Assembly (NCBI GenBank): GCA_029783825.1
Contig: JAREIK010002463.1
Span: 281,501-345,500, forward strand
Source of the DNA: Sapria himalayana
Taxonomy: Eukaryota > Streptophyta > Magnoliopsida > Malpighiales > Rafflesiaceae
Direction of reading: 5' to 3'
DNA: 64,000 nt
Shown here: piece by piece, positions 1 to 12,199 of the stretch
Layout: the number at the start of each line of letters is the position of its first letter
Position numbering within the stretch: position 1 is the first letter of the stretch
Notes under the pieces: generated by a model
What the model was told of the DNA's origin: nothing
The model's database searches: none
Seen by the model: only the letters and a program-made list of their open reading frames with translations
Program-made: the position numbers and the translations under genes

Positions 1-249
1 AGTGTTAATATTAGTTAATTTATTATTATTATTATTCAAAAGCTTATGTGTTTTATTTTTTAGTTATTGATATATTTGTATTTTATTTTTTTTGTAGGTG
101 TGTAGCATAGTGGACGAATAATATTGGATAATTTTCACTCTATCAAATTCATGAGTTTCTATAAGTACATTCCATATTTCATATAAATAATTTAGATTTC
201 TTAATAGCCATTTCAAATAAACTAAGAATATAATTTATTAGAAAATACA

Positions 250-505
250 TAACACCATATGCAACAAATGGTGGGCCCGTCATGACTTCAGTCCTTGACA
301 AGTTCCCAAGTGTTGAGCAGTTGTTCAACACCCAATTGGGCATACTCATAGTATCTACTTTCCCATCAGAGTGCATGATTTTGTACATGAGTTAGGACTT
401 ATTCTCATGTTTCCCATATTACATCCCCTAAGATTTTTAAAATCATGATCTCGGTCTATAGTTCAAACTCATAGCACCTAAGTACCGGCTGACCGACTAG
501 TCTCA
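250..505 (-). repeat. Dispersed repeat family A, copy 1
   Basis: Its reverse complement resembles 39,110-39,425 and 23,250-23,490. Shared pieces, read on the minus strand, are a tract like ACAATATGAGTAT, a tract like TCATGACCCATGTA and a 3' end near AGTGGGGCC followed by TTTRTTAC. It has no reading frame and I cannot assign it to a named family. It abuts copy 2 head to head near 505. Confidence 0.6.
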
Positions 506-514
506 ACTAGTATA

Positions 515-920
515 TAGGTGCTAAGAGTTTGGACTATAGACTAATGTCATTAGTTCAAATATTAGGGTACATGACATGAGAGTCATGAAAATAAGTCATG
601 AATCATGTATAAAACTATGCACCCTTAAGGACAAAGAGGACAATATGAGTATGACCAATGGTGAAAGTTGAGCAACTAGTTAACACTCATGAGTTCTACC
701 TATGGACAGAGGTCAAGACGTCAAGTGGGGTCCATATGTGTTACAAATAAATGTATTTATATAAAACAAATAGTGGGCCCTAATTGACCTCAGTCCCTGA
801 GATATCTCTGAGTGTTAACCAGTTCCCAACATAGTTTTACATATAACAAACAACCAGTTAATACTCATGGACCAACCAGGAATTGAGGTTGAGTGGGGCC
901 CTCCATTTGTTACACAATAC
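515..920 (+). repeat. Dispersed repeat family A, copy 2 (inverted against copy 1)
   Basis: It is in the same orientation as the copies at 23,250 and 39,110. It reads GGTGCTA, then GTTCAAAT (similar to a pol III B box but not a clean match), GACAATATGAGTATGA (near 639) and two successive modules ending in a GTGGGG(C/T)CC tract plus TTTGTTAC or TGTGTTAC. The module ending AGTGGGGYCC is repeated at about 680-745 and 855-912. It forms an inverted pair with copy 1. Confidence 0.6.
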
Positions 921-1650
921 ATCATAAAAAATAGATTGGCTGATGATTTAAAATATCTAATTTTAACATAGATTTCAAAAGATTTCCAATGTTAACCTTC
1001 AAACCCTAGCTTCAATATTTCAAACTGAATTGTATAATTATAGTTCAACCTAAAGCTTAAAGAATAGGAAAATGGGGAAAAGAGTCTGGATGAATTCAAG
1101 CCTAATTTAATAAATAAAGCAAGAAAATAATAATATATTAGTTCACGTCAGCCTAATCATTCCTTGTCATGATTACAACCCTTCTATGTTTATGTTTGAA
1201 CGTAAAGGAAGAGTTCCTAAGCTTGATAACTTCAGAGAATATATTTTCATGAAAAATTATGAATTTTATATTTTATTTGGAAGATGTTGGTTGAGAAATA
1301 ATAGAGAAGAGAAGACAACTAATACAGAAAAAAAGAAATAGAAGAGAAATCATGAAATTCAAAATTAAATAAAATTGATGAAATTTTTTAATATTTCATT
1401 TAAAGGTAAGAAAACAAAATAACTCACCTACCTTTCTCTCTAAAACTTCAAATCTAAAAAAATTAGTATCATTATTGATCATTTTCATATCGAATTATTT
1501 TTGAACATAAAAACAACTTTTACGAATATTATATATGTTTAATTAACTAGCATGATCAATTCGGGTCAAAGATTAAAAAAGAGAAAAAAATATTTATTTA
1601 TATTCCTCACATATACATTGATGTATATAAGAAAATATATTTATAAATGT
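921..1650. other. Gene-free AT-rich arm sequence
   Basis: No reading frame of note. About 1,170-1,560 matches the complement of 38,740-39,110 in the other arm. About 921-1,165 has no partner there and may be a small insertion. Confidence 0.6.
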
Positions 1651-1651
1651 G

Positions 1652-1740
1652 CATATATATATATATATATTCATATATAAACATATACATACATGCATAT
1701 GTACAACAACAACAACACATACACACACACACACACACAC
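1652..1740. repeat. Microsatellites (AT)n and (AC)n at the 3' end of an RTE copy
   Basis: (AT) run at 1,652-1,670 and (AC)10 at 1,721-1,740, directly next to the 3' end of the minus-strand RTE relic at 1,745. Other RTE 3' ends here also abut TA/TG runs. Confidence 0.9.
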
Positions 1741-1744
1741 ATAT

Positions 1745-3250
1745 ATCAACACCAATAACTAAGGCTTATCCCAAATACTTGGAGTCAATTTTACTGAAAG
1801 TCATGTTTACTTTGAATCCTTTAGTTTTTAAATACTCCAATTTATAATTTCTACTCAATTCTTTCTAGGCATTTCTCTAGTTTTCTTTCCTCTCTCCACT
1901 CAAATAGTACTTCCTAACCAGTACACTACGAGGTCTACATTAGTTAGACATGACCAAATCACCTTAAATAATTCTTCCATATCTTATTAATTATATGAGT
2001 TATTTAATTATTTTTTATTATAACTTTATTTGGTACTCATTTTCATAAAGAACCCCTAATACAGCTTTCTATTTGGTCCATCTAACATTTATCATATGTG
2101 ATATATCATTATCAATCTTTCCATATTTAATAGATATTGAGCCTAGGTACTTGAAATTACTAATATTTGATACTTCTTGATTTCTTATTTTAATTATCAT
2201 ATCATTATTACTCCTAACTAGATTAAACTCATATTTCTAGTATCTTATCTTGCTATGATAAATTCTAAACTCCATGGACTCAAGTGGAACCCTTCCAAAT
2301 TTTTAGTTTCATACATAACTCATCTTTAGACTTATCAACCAAGAATAAGACATCTATATATAACATACCCTAAGCGATCGCCCCTTAGAATTTTTTTTAT
2401 ATATTAATCCATAATTAACCCAAAAATTTAAGGACTATGTAATTATCCATGTTGTAGTCCCATAAATATTGAGAACTCATTAGTGACTCCTTGAACAAAT
2501 CTAATTCTCGACATCTCATCCTCTTACATGTTCTTGATTGGCATAACATATATACATGATACATTTTTCTTACATGGTGCCCCACCAAGCCAAGTCTTTT
2601 GGGACTCTATTATAAATTTTTTTCCAAATCAATAAATATTATGTATATTTCTTTTTATTGTTAATTATATTTCTAAGCTATTTACATAATACCCTACATT
2701 CCATGTGCATTCTCACTTCTCAAGTGCATTCTCACTTCTCAAGGGCATTCCTACTTTCCAATAATCTAAGTAATTGATGTGACGAAGTTTTTCTTAAAAG
2801 TTGAAATACAAAAAAATATATATATTTTTTCCATGAAATTCATAACAAATTGTACATTTGAAATGTAGTATATTATTTTACTAATACATTAATTTAGTAT
2901 AATGTGGAATAATGAATTATTAAATTTTTGAAAAAAAAAATTTATGAATACAAAAATATAATGAAGAAAAAGGTTAAATGAAAATTTAAATAAAAATAAA
3001 ATAGTTTTAAAATTTATTTTAAAATAAGGTAGCATCATATGTAAAACAAATACCTTTTTAATCATTTATTCACTTGATCCCATAGTATGTAAAAAAATAT
3101 TCTATCCAAATTAAGTTATGGTGTAATGTATAAATAAGTTAATAAAATTGATATTGTAAGTATGATATATTTATGACACATATTTTATAACAATTCACAA
3201 TTTCAGAAATATGTATTTATACTTTATTGACATTGATATTAACACATCAC
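1745..3250 (-). pseudogene. RTE-type LINE relic U1 (reverse transcriptase 3' half plus 5' noncoding part)
   Basis: Read on the minus strand, about 2,765-1,745 holds the C-terminal part of a plant RTE reverse transcriptase, broken by stops and frameshifts. A line like YIDVLFLVDKSKDEL stands where intact RTE proteins have FADDIVLVDE, so the catalytic YADD box is lost. Further pieces resemble KLKIW and the RWTKW and RWFGH-like segments downstream. The 3' end reads as a line like AGTATTTGGGATAAGCCTTAG, the usual plant RTE end. The 5' part (about 2,765-3,250) is noncoding and shared with the other copies. The full-length family has an endonuclease and a complete RT; here only a fragment remains. 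It follows U2 head to tail. Confidence 0.8.
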
Positions 3251-3269
3251 GCCAATATTAACACATCCA

Positions 3270-4990
3270 CTATATTGAAAATCATATTATTATGTACCCT
3301 TCAATTGTTAAATGTTTATTTATAATTTCTATTCAATTCCTCATAAGAATTCCACTTTTTTTCCTCTCTCCAATCAAATAGTTTCAAACATAACAAGGGT
3401 AGTGAGAGATCTACATTGGACATAACCAAACCACCTCAGATGATTCTCCCATAACTTAAATAATTATAAGAGTCATTCTATTTTTTTCTATACTGTATTT
3501 GGTACTCATTTTCACAAAAAAAATAACTCTGATATAATTCTCCATTTGTTTCATCCAACAGTCATCCTATGTGATATATCTTCATTAGTTTCTTCATATT
3601 TACTTAATATAGAGCCTATGACTAAGTAATTGAAATTACTAATATTTGCCAATTTTTTATTTCACAATTTAATTATCATATCATTATTATTTTTAATATG
3701 GTTAAACTTTATTTTAAGTATTTCATCTTGCTATGACAAATCCTAAACCCTTTGGACTCAAATAAAATCCTCCAAATTTTTAGTTTCTTACTAATCTCTT
3801 CTTTAGTCATATAAACCAATAATAAATCATTTGAATATAAATACACTAAGAGATCTCTTCTTGCATTTCTTGTCAATACATATTATTATTAGAAAAAAAA
3901 TTTAAGGACTATGTGATGATCCATGTTGTAGACCCATAGATATTGATATCTTGTGAGTGATGCCTTGAATAGATTAACTCTAGACATCACACCCTCATAT
4001 ATATCATTGATTAGTTTAATATATATTATTGATATATTTTTCTTACATAATACCCCACCAAAACAAGTCTCTTGAGACTGTATCATAAGCTTTCTTTAAA
4101 TCAATTAATATCATGCATAATTTATTATTATTATTTTCATATTTCTTTACTAATTAGATAATGCCCCACATTCGAAGTGTATTCTTACTTTCTAACTTCC
4201 AAGTGGATTTGTACTTTGCAATAATAAGAAAACTTAATGTGATAGTTTTTCTTAAAAGTTAAAAATAAAAAAAAAACATTAATTTACCATGAAAATCATT
4301 TAACAAATTGTGCATTAGTAATATATTATATTATTTTACTAATACATCATTTTAGTATAATAAAGAAAAATGATTTAATAAATTTGTAAAGAAATATTTA
4401 TTAATACAAACATATAAAGAAGAATAAAGGATAAATAAAAATTAAATAAAAATAAAATAATTTTAAGTTATTTTTATTTAAGTTAGTGTAATATGTGAAA
4501 TAAATAACTTTTTAGTCATTTATTCACTTGATCGTGTAGTATGTAAAAAAATATTCATTCCAAATTTAGTTATGTTGTAAAGTATCAAAAAGCTACTATA
4601 TTGATATTGTAAGTAAAATATATTTATGGTGTATCTATATTACACCATTATATTAATATACTTTACTTATTATATCAATATTATTTAATCAATTTTCAGA
4701 TATATTTAAAAAATTATGAATATCATAAATTCAAATTAATGAATACTTTCATTTAGTTTCAAATATAATTTGTAATATAAGTATGTTAGAGGATATAATA
4801 AAATTATATGAAATGATGAATAACATAAAAAGAAATTCAAAATTTTCTTAATTTGGTTGAATAAAATATATTATAAGTTAAGTATATAAATATATACACT
4901 ATATTTTATAACAAAAGTAGTGATATCAAATATATTATTTGATACATCAAAACTAATCCATAATTACCCAACTATTATTCATACATTATA
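3270..4990 (-). pseudogene. RTE-type LINE relic U2
   Basis: Minus strand. About 4,220-3,270 is the same RT fragment as U1, with stops throughout, and about 4,990-4,220 is the AT-rich 5' portion. Its 3' end is cut at a line like TTTTCAATATAG and joins directly to the 5' portion of U1. The 5' portion matches 35,130-35,880 in the opposite arm, including the tract TATTGGGGTAATTGTGGGTT there and its counterpart near 4,950-4,985 here. No open frame survives. Confidence 0.8.
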
Positions 4991-5013
4991 TATATATATA
5001 TATCAGAAAACTC

Positions 5014-5048
<35 letters not shown>

Positions 5049-5239
5049 TATTATTCATATATTTTATAAATATATGATATATTGATTATATGTCTTCTTG
5101 TTTATGATGTATATATCATATGCTTTATTATCCAAAGATACATGATATAGATGTTTCATATATATATATATATATATATATGTTATATATGGTTATGAAA
5201 ACCTCGAGCTGAAATTATAACATGTGTGTGTCTATATAT

Positions 5240-5310
<71 letters not shown>

Positions 5311-5660
5311 GGTGTGTTATGTATACCATGTATATCATATTGTATGTTTATCATATAATTATATGATATAACATGCATAAAACCTCAAACATAATTATAC
5401 AACATATACACAACAAATATACAACATATATATATATATATTACGTGTGTGTGTGTGTGTGTGTATTATTTATTTATGACTCATATATCATATATTTTTG
5501 GATTTTAAAGCATATGATATACATCCAAAATGTGGAAACCTATAAATATTATATATGTCATCATATGTTTCATAAATACACACAAACACACGCACACACA
5601 CACACACTATGTATATATAAATAAATACACACACACACACATATATGATGTGACATTTTT
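4986..5660. repeat. Microsatellite cluster: (AT)n, (CA)n, (TG)n
   Basis: (AT) at 4,986-5,003, (CA) at 5,022-5,048, (AT) at 5,159-5,181, a long (TG) run at about 5,248-5,309, (GT) near 5,445-5,463 and (CA) runs at 5,579-5,640. The unique parts between them match 34,740-35,110 in the other arm. Confidence 0.9.
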
Positions 5661-6103
5661 TAGTTATACATCATGATCTGCATCGGGATTTATATGATGT
5701 TCTTGATGATGTAAATTACAAATTGTTTTTTTTGTAAAAATATTATATATATTTTTTATTTTTTAAATGAAGATGTGACATTTTTAATAATATTAATGGT
5801 ATGCTAAATATAGTAGATATGACACAAATACTTAATTGTTTGTAGTTTTGTGCACAATTTTTAAAATAAAGTTTTATGGACTAAATAATAAATATTTTTA
5901 AATGGGTATAGGGGAACACAATTTTAGATTTCATTAAAAGCTTTTATTTTAGATATTGCACAAATAATGCAAAAAGTTCTAAAACAAAAATATTTGATAA
6001 AAATTTTCCTTTTAAAAAATTTAAGAAAAATTTATAACCCCCAAAATAAAAAATATTTAATTTTTAGGGAACTTAAATTGGGGAATGCATAATTATACCT
6101 CCT

Positions 6104-6143
6104 CTCATGTTCCTCATGTTCCTCATGTTCCTCATGTTCCTCA
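6104..6143 (+). repeat. 9-bp tandem repeat TCATGTTCC x4
   Basis: Four perfect copies of TCATGTTCC followed by TCAC. In the opposite arm the equivalent site (near 34,245-34,262) carries a single copy, so the expansion happened after the arms were duplicated. Confidence 0.95.
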
Positions 6144-6539
6144 CCTAGCAATGCTAGCATTAACAAAAAAAACTGCTAGTTTGGAAAAACAATGTTGTGT
6201 GCATGTATACCTTATAGATGTTTTCCAGAAACTATATTCCTACCAAATGTATGTTTTTGTAAATATTCTTTAATTGGGAAGCTTTTCCTTTAAAATCTTT
6301 TAAAAGGAGATTTATTTAAAATAATGCAAATGTTCCCAAAATTAAAAAAAATTAAAAATATTTAAAATAAAAATTATTTTTATTTTGTGGCTCTTAATAG
6401 GAAAACTCAAATTTACTCCTTCTCGAATTTAAAAAGACTTCACTTTACAATTACACATTCTCATTAAAAAAAAATTTAAAATTCAAAATAAAAAAAAAGA
6501 CAATATTTTTTAAAAATAGTTTTGTGTTCATCTCTACTA

Positions 6540-6566
6540 TGTATATATTTTCCAAAAATCATTTAT

Positions 6567-6608
<42 letters not shown>

Positions 6609-6905
6609 AAAACCCTATGCAATGTAAACAATTTAAAAAATTATGTAGACATAACGTTTATGGAAAATGTATATATAATATATTAGTTTTCCATCTTACT
6701 TCTTTGGTGCAACTACTATATAAGTGTAATGTAACATGAAATAATTTCAAATATGTTTTATGGAAAATGTATATATTTTCCAAAAATCATATATCTTAAT
6801 ATATGTTTTTTGAAAACCCATTCAAAGTATATATTTTCCAAAAAACATATATCTTATTTTTTTGGTGCGACTATCATATAAGTTAAATGTAACTTGAAAT
6901 ACTAT
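6540..6905 (+). repeat. Degenerate tandem repeats around TATATTTTCCAAAAAYCAT
   Basis: Three copies of a line like GTATATATTTTCCAAAAATC (6,541, about 6,770 and 6,829), each followed by ATATCTTA-type sequence, and two copies of GGTGCRACTAYYATATAAG (near 6,705 and 6,862). A 36-bp (TA) run lies at 6,569-6,604. The sequence is noncoding. Confidence 0.8.
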
Positions 6906-8473
6906 ATATATGAGCAAGAAGATAATTCTATCAAGAAATAATTAAAATGTATTATAGTTTTTTAAGGTTATACTCTTAAATTAAATTTAAAATATTGTTG
7001 ACAAAATATTTATTTTTCAAAATGATGAACTAGCTTTTGCTTTAATTTTGTAGAAAGATGAGAGTTTTATTTGAATGCAGTTCATAAGGTTAATGATATT
7101 ATCAATTTGAATTGCCTTCCTTTAAAATTTCTTTATTATTATTTTTTACAATAATTTTGAAAGAAAATAGTTGGTATTGATTGCATCCTGTTAAATTATT
7201 TTTAACTATAACTTTCTAAACTAATGGAGCACAAAAAATATTAGTATTCTAGATTATTTTGCCATTTCATCAATAGAATATTAAAATATTAATTTTGATA
7301 TTTATTCTCAAGCTCCTCAAATTTTATGAAATCTAATTCTAATCATTTTCAAAAAACTAACAAAAAAAAAAAGAAAAATATATACTTGTTTATTAAATTT
7401 TATTTAAAATAATGTTATTTCTACTTGAATCAAATTGTTAAAAAAAAAAAAATCTTTAGACGTATTTCAAATGTTGTTTTATCATGGATAGGATAATAAT
7501 TGGTCACACTCTCAATATAAAAGTTTTCTTTTTCGTATAAAGATTTTCTGACCAATAATTAACCTAAATTTTTAAATTTTAAAGATTGAATAATTTTATA
7601 TTATCAAGTCTTCATTTGGCTTATTCACACATTTGTTTCACTTCTTTAAGTTGTATATTTAGAATACTTTATTTTGAGATAATTTGAAATTTGTGTAATT
7701 TCTTATGGATTATTATCTTACCTAATACTAACCCCTTGAATAAAAGAAATATTTTTTTAAATGAAAGGAAGAAATTTTAAATAAATATAAATTGGGAATA
7801 CATTCTTAAATGACGGAAAGTATTCACATAGGTATTATAAAAACAATATTTTAAAAGAAATGAATAATTTTTTTTTCATGAAATGAAAAAGTTGAAAGAG
7901 AGCTAATATCAAAAAATTGGGAAATTTGTTACTATAAAAATATAATTTTAAAATGTATAAATTGAAATTTTAAAAAAAATAAGTCATTGCAATATATATT
8001 TTTGTGCACACATACTCTAAACTATTGTATTTTAAACATAAATCACCGCAATAAAGGTTTCAAAGAAAAATCAAAGAAATCCTTATTTTCAATAAAAAAG
8101 AACAACCAAAAATACTATTAGTTTTTCAATAAAAAGTAGGGGTGGGTCTAGGGGTGTCCCTCATTTATAAAAGGTATAATTTTTTATTATTTTCAACATA
8201 AATCATATTTAGTTAAACCATTGTAAAAATATTTACAACAAAAGACACTCAAATTTTAATATTTTGTAAAAAGTATATCAAAACGTAAAATATTTATATT
8301 TTGATATATTGCAAGTGGAATGCCTAATATCATCCACTCAATTGAACACGTGACCTAGAAAAAAAAACATTTAAAAAAAATATGCATATTTGAAAACTAT
8401 TATTAGAAAAAAATTCGAAAACTTTTGGTCTCTTTTCAAATTTTTTGTAATTTTTTTTTTCGAAAACCTATAC

Positions 8474-8696
8474 TGTAACATAAAAATGGGTAGGTGAACT
8501 ATAATCTTTCCCACATCAGAACTACTTTTTGGATTTATGATTTTTCTTATATGAAAGGAGGTTTATCCTCCTTGAAAAGCATCCCAATCCCAATTCCCTT
8601 TTAGCTTGTATTTCTTTTATTGTGTTGTTTATTTTATTATCTCAGGGTTGAATTTTTTATTTTCAAATTATTGTTCTTAGTTCTATTTTTATAGTA
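8474..8696 (+). repeat. 5' LTR of Ty1-copia relic C1
   Basis: It is about 220 bp and begins TGTAACATAAAAATGGG. It is matched by 11,819-12,037, with shared tracts ATAAAAATGGGTAGGTGAA, CCTTGAAAAGCATCCCAATC and GGGTTGAATT. The 3' limit is placed by the primer-binding site that follows. The two LTRs differ at many sites, so the insertion is old. Confidence 0.88.
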
Positions 8697-8697
8697 G

Positions 8698-8711
8698 TAG
8701 TATCAGAGGTG
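8698..8711 (+). promoter_or_regulatory. Primer-binding site of C1 (initiator tRNA-Met type)
   Basis: TAGTATCAGAGGTG lies just after the 5' LTR. It resembles TGGTATCAGAGC, the usual plant copia site complementary to the 3' end of initiator tRNA-Met. Confidence 0.8.
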
Positions 8712-8894
8712 GGGTTTAGATAATAACTTTTGTGGTTAATACATTTCTATGAAAGTTATGTCAAAAGAAAAATACGACCTTCAAGGTCTATGGTTTTTAA
8801 GAAAGAATTGTACCCCTCCTCTTACCTGAGAACTTTTTTGGTGTATTAACATAAAAAGTTACTATTATTTCTTTTGTTATTATAAACTGTATGA

Positions 8895-11760
8895 TGGAAC
8901 AAATGGCTTCAAATTGTGAAATATAAAAATTCAATCGAAATAATTTTTTCATTATAGAAAATAAAAATTAAGGTAATTTTGAAAAAATAGAATTGCTTAG
9001 ATACAAATGAAAATGGGCTAACCGAGATTTCTAAAGATAATTAGAATGAGATGGATAGTAATACAATTGTCGATCTGTATTTGATACTAGATAAATGTGT
9101 ATTATCAAGTATGACAAAAAAGAATACAATAAAAGAAATTATGGATATTCTCACAAGATTATACGAAGCGAAGTCACTTTACAATAATATCTTCTTAAAA
9201 GAGAAGACTTTACACTCTTCGGATGATATAATCTATTATGAAAACTAATCATATCAACACTTTGAATAGTCTATTTATTCAACTTACTACATTGGCTCAT
9301 TAAATAGAAGAAGTTGAATGTGCTAAGATTTTACTTCTAAGTCTACCTAATTCGTATGATCAACTCATCATCAATCTGATAAACACATTTCTAATAGGCA
9401 GTCTAATCTTCAATGATATTGTCTCTACCATCATTGAAGAAGAAAACATATGCAAAAACAAGAAGGATAGATATGCAAATGCACAACAAGTAGAAGCCTT
9501 GACGGTGATACAACAAAGATCAATGGAGCACGACTCTTGTGGGAGTCAAAATAATGGTAGATCAAAATCAAGAAGTGAGAAAATTAAATGATACAAATAT
9601 GGAAAAAAAGAATAATTCAAAAAAGATTATTGGTTTAATAAAAATAGTGTGGATGATAAGTTATCAAATACTCAAGAGAATTTTACAAGTATTAATGATG
9701 ATGGCAATTTCATATACAATAAGGTGACAATAACAATCTAGAGTAGTTGAACCAATCTCAGGAGCTTCGTGGCACATGAAATCTCAAAGAGATTGGTTTC
9801 AAAAAAATGAACCAATCTCAGGAGCTTCTTTGCATATCAGTGATGATAATGGTTTGAAGATTGTCGGAATTAATACTGTCAAAATAAAAATGTTTGATGG
9901 AATAGTTGAACCATTCAAGAGGTACGACATGTGATGGACTTGAAGAAAATTATATTGTCTAAAGGAAAAATAGATAGTCTTGGGTGTAAAACTTATATTG
10001 AGAATGAGATAATAAAGATTATGAAGGCACACTCATGGTCATTAAGGGAGAAAAGATCACATCAACTATATTCATTATAAAAGGAGAAACAGTACAGAAA
10101 ATTGATGCATATATTACATCAATTAGCAAAGAAGAAGAATTATTGATGATGTGGCATCTCAAACTGTCACATGTTAGAATAAGGTTTGAAGATTCTCTAT
10201 ATCAAAAAGCAACTTCTGGAGCTTATATTAGTAAATTTACTTTTTTGTGAGCATTGTATTACAAGTAAGTAGATTAAATTGGTATTTTTGTAGATCAAAG
10301 TATGGGTAGAACTTGAATTTCAGAAAAGGACTAAGTGTTTATAGATAGATAATAGAAGAGAGTATATAGATGGTAAGTTTCTTACTCTTTGTAAGCAAAA
10401 ATGTATCAAATGATAGTTCACAATTATATACATGTCATAACAAAATGGGTCTACAAGATCAAGTGAGATAACAATGATCAAGTAAAATGGTATCGTGTAA
10501 TATTAATGGTAAAGGGATATACTCAAAAAAAGACATTGACTTCAATGAGATTTTTTCTTTGATTGTTCATCTCACAATAATTAGAGTAGTAATGACTTTG
10601 TGTAATATATTTGATTTATATTTGGAGTAGTTGGATTCTAAAATTATCTTTCTTCAAAAAGAAATTAAAGAAGAAATTTATATGTAGATATAAAAGATTT
10701 GATTCCTTTATCATTAGCCTTGAGTATAATAGATTCATTTCAGACTATTGTACATACTATAAGTGGTTTGAAAAAAATAATTTCATCATTTTTATTATTG
10801 TACATGGATAACATGTTGGTAGCAAGCTCCAACAAATATCGAATCAAAGAATTAAACACATTGTTGGCTAGGAAGTTTGATTTGAAGGACTTGGGACTAG
10901 AAAACAAGATTCTAGGGATAAAAATTTACTGAGATAGAAACAATAGGAAGATTTTACTTTCTCAAGAAAACTACTTTAATAAAATTTTATGATGCTTCAA
11001 CATGTAAGGTAGTAAGCCAATTTCTACTTCACTTTATATCAATTCCAAATTATCCTAAAGTATGTGTTCTAGATTAGAAGAATGGATGAGGAAGATGTCT
11101 TGAATACCATATGTATTAGTAGTGAGAAGTTTAACATTTACAATAATTTGTATAAGACCAGATATTATACACACAATGGGAGTGGTTAGTTGATTCATGA
11201 CAAATTTTGGCAAAAAGTATTTGAATACTGTGAAGAAGATTTTCAAAATATATTAGCGGAACCTCAAATGATGCATTATGTTATGGATGTTCGGACCAAA
11301 TTGTCATAGGTTATCATGATGCAGACTATGCTAAAGATATTAATAATAGAAAATCTACTATGGACTATATTTTTGTTTTTATTAGAGGAGTTGAAAGTTG
11401 GGTTTAAAAGTTATAGTTTATTGTATCTAATTCTATGATAGAAGTAAAGTATATTGCAACTACATAAGCTAGTAAAAAGGCAATATAGTTGTAGATGCTA
11501 TTGGAAGAGCTTGGACACAAATAATAAATAAAATAAAGTAACTTTATTTTGTGATAGTCAAAGTACTATATACTTAGCAAGAAATCTAGTATTTCATTCA
11601 AAGACAAAATATATCAGAATATAATATCATTTTGTACAAGAGTATGTTGAAGAAGAAAGTGTGGATATGCAAAAGATTTACACTGAATAGAACCTATCAG
11701 ATATTTTGACCAAACTCGATCAACACTGACAAGTTTGAATGGTGTACAACTTCATGTGGC
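8895..11760 (+). pseudogene. Ty1-copia gag-pol relic C1 (Tnt1-like)
   Basis: The domains are in the usual copia order on the plus strand, with many stops and frameshifts. Gag at about 9,050-9,600 includes LYEAKSLYNNIFLK and AKILLLSLPNSYDQLIINL, and a decayed CCHC knuckle lies near 9,600. Protease appears near 9,750 as SGASWHMKSQRDWF. A pre-integrase segment near 10,150 reads LMMWHLKLSHVR. An integrase scrap near 10,290-10,440 reads KVWVELEF and REYIDGKFL. RT at about 10,500-10,990 shows KGYTQKKDIDFNEIFSL and LLYMDNMLVASSN, where the YVDD box has become YMDN. RNase H near 11,550-11,690 includes TLFCDSQSTIYLARN. Most of the integrase is deleted, so the element is about 3.56 kb rather than the usual 5 kb. 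It cannot be active. Confidence 0.9.
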
Positions 11761-11818
11761 TTAGCAAGGTCGTAAGAAAGTATAAACAAGTGAGAAAGGT
11801 GATTTTCTAGTTGGAGAA

Positions 11819-12037
11819 TATAATATAAAAATGGGTAGGTGAAACATCACCTTGCCCACATTGAAAATCCATTTGTGATTTCTAATTTTTCTTCGATCAA
11901 AGGAGGTCACTCCTTGAAAAGCATCCCAATCCCAATTCCCTTTTAGTTTGTATTTATTTGATTGTATTATTTATTTTATTTTCTTAGGGTTGAATTATAT
12001 ATTTTTAAATTATTATTGTAGGTTCTATTTCTATAAC
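11819..12037 (+). repeat. 3' LTR of Ty1-copia relic C1
   Basis: It begins TATAATATAAAAATGGGTAG and pairs with the 5' LTR. A purine-rich GTGAGAAAGGTGA near 11,790 may be the polypurine tract. I could not recognise a target-site duplication: TATAC precedes the 5' LTR, and a (CA) run follows the 3' LTR. Confidence 0.85.
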
Positions 12038-12055
12038 GCACACACACATTTATAT

Positions 12056-12102
<47 letters not shown>
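12038..12102. repeat. Microsatellites (CA)n, (AT)n and (GT)16
   Basis: (AT) at 12,056-12,070 and (GT) at 12,071-12,102. They mark the return to left-arm sequence after the copia insertion. Confidence 0.9.
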
Positions 12103-12104
<2 letters not shown>

Positions 12105-12199
12105 ATATATATAAATAAACATAGATATACAATTGTATATACTTAAATATATAAACTTATACATATATGCATCTATTTAATATATACATATACATATAC

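Larger units (their letters stand above)
5661..8473. other. Gene-free AT-rich DNA of the left inverted-repeat arm
   Basis: I see no gene. The whole stretch aligns with the complement of 32,875-34,740. Markers are GGGGAACACAATTTTAGATTT near 5,911, GGTCACACTCTC near 7,501, CATACTCTAAACTATT near 8,012 and GGGTGGGTCTAGGG at 8,140. Small tandem repeats inside it are listed separately. Confidence 0.75.

Noticed and set aside
515..920. tRNA-derived SINE for dispersed repeat A
   Set aside because: The GTTCAAAT words resemble a B box, but spacing and the A box are not convincing, and no poly(A) tail or target duplication is visible.
6085..6273. 62-codon frame with a HVP repeat
   Set aside because: The HVP repeat is the 9-bp tandem TCATGTTCC; the opposite arm has no such frame.
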